Source: Grifola frondosa (Eukaryota; Basidiomycota; Agaricomycetes; Polyporales; Grifolaceae). Taken from it: a stretch of DNA of 64,000 nt. The stretch lies in the NCBI GenBank assembly GCA_001683735.1, contig LUGG01000011.1, positions 1,488,001 to 1,552,000 of the forward strand, in the 5' to 3' direction. Shown piece after piece: positions 63,461-64,000 of this stretch. Numbering within the stretch: position 1 is the stretch's first letter; each line of letters opens with the position of its first letter. Position numbers and translations under genes: made by a program. The notes under the pieces were generated by a model, which saw only the letters and a program-made list of their open reading frames with translations, ran no database searches and had not been told where the DNA came from.

Positions 63461-64000
63461 ACCTGGTTCATGGCACCTAAATAAATCCGTGATGAGGTAT
63501 CCAACCATATCTCACAGTGAAATGCTCACCATTGAGATCCAGCCAAAGAAACGTCTAAGTAGTTGAACGAGAGAAAATTTATCCGATCATTTGGACGCTA
63601 TGAGAGAAGACGTACAACCATAGGTACATATAAGATAGTGGCAATCAGAACCCAGATCACGCCCTATAAACATTTTAGTGGGCTGGTTAAACGTGATCAA
63701 CAAGACTCACTTGATGATAAAGCCTCTTCCAAATGCTTCCGGGGGCCTTGACCCTCCATATACCGATAAGCATCACGACAAGAAGGCAGATGTCCGATAC
63801 AAATGAAGCGGTACCGCTGATTCGAGTGTTGGTGGTATCGATCACCACACAACCGTTTGAAGCTGGGTCCCAGATGCTAACCTGTCCCTGATGACGCAAA
63901 ACGTTGAGTTTCAGCCACTTGTTCTCAACAATGAATCAAGTCTAACCTTGATAATAACTTAAAGGCTTCATGAGGCATTTTCCATAAACCAATCTGAGAT
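63461..64000 (-). CDS. Multi-pass membrane protein, partial at the right edge
   Basis: Exons on the minus strand continue beyond 64000. The piece 63890-63711 reads GQVSIWDPASNGCVVIDTTN and RISGTASFVSDICLLVVML followed by a Trp/Arg-rich turn (GIWRVKAPGS). It ends on a good donor. Next come GVIWVLIATILYVPM (about 63660), FLWLDLN (about 63550) and GAMNQ (about 63470), each on plausible splice borders. The order, with a helix, the IWRLLY-like turn and then a helix ending LWLDLN, is common in membrane protein families of basidiomycetes. Function unknown; the N-terminal exons are outside the window. Confidence 0.5.

Overview
The window reads as nuclear DNA of a filamentous basidiomycete, probably an Agaricomycete. 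Its genes are split by many short introns (mostly 43-65 nt, GT...AG). Several families are typical of that class: multi-pass membrane proteins of the DUF6533 type, basidiomycete F-box proteins, secreted GH12 glucanases, and a spliceosomal exon layout for core genes. Two nuclear tRNA genes are present, one with a 24-nt intron. Most proteins were found by joining frames across introns, because single uninterrupted ORFs cover only parts of them. Names rest on motif recognition from the sequence, without a database search.

Layout. 1-6 kb: two 2OG-Fe(II) oxygenase copies (the second a wreck), then an intact secreted GH12 endoglucanase on the minus strand. 6.7-11 kb: a GNAT acetyltransferase, an ArfGAP of the Glo3 type and a second GH12 gene on the plus strand. 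11-19 kb: three tandem DUF6533 membrane protein genes, all minus. 20.4-22.6 kb: a thiamine-diphosphate enzyme. 23.3-25.8 kb: a third, degenerate 2OG oxygenase running in frame into an F-box protein. 27-28.8 kb: a multi-pass membrane protein. 29.6-32.5 kb: an amino-acid permease, followed by a tandem duplication of about 3.3 kb. Each duplication unit carries the permease 3' end plus a convergent DUF6533 gene, and the first of these genes has acquired an in-frame piece of a CDK gene. 39-43 kb: an F-box protein and a membrane-anchored histidine acid phosphatase. 44-49 kb: sparse, with an initiator tRNA-Met and two small unknown genes.

50-62 kb is a denser core block: GPI16 (GPI transamidase), an AFG2-type AAA ATPase, an OTT_1508-like deaminase, tRNA-Glu, UBC1 and a two-RRM RNA-binding protein. 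A further membrane protein gene leaves the right edge. The left three quarters look like accessory DNA shaped by duplication, fusion and decay, while the right part is conserved housekeeping.

A caution governs every broken gene here. Conserved genes that should be intact (AFG2, the ArfGAP, UBC1 and others) contain single-base frame breaks. Nearly all of them have the sign of a lost base and most lie in homopolymers. That pattern points to long-read consensus error, so a frameshift alone is weak evidence for a pseudogene in this window. Lost catalytic residues and structural joins are better evidence.
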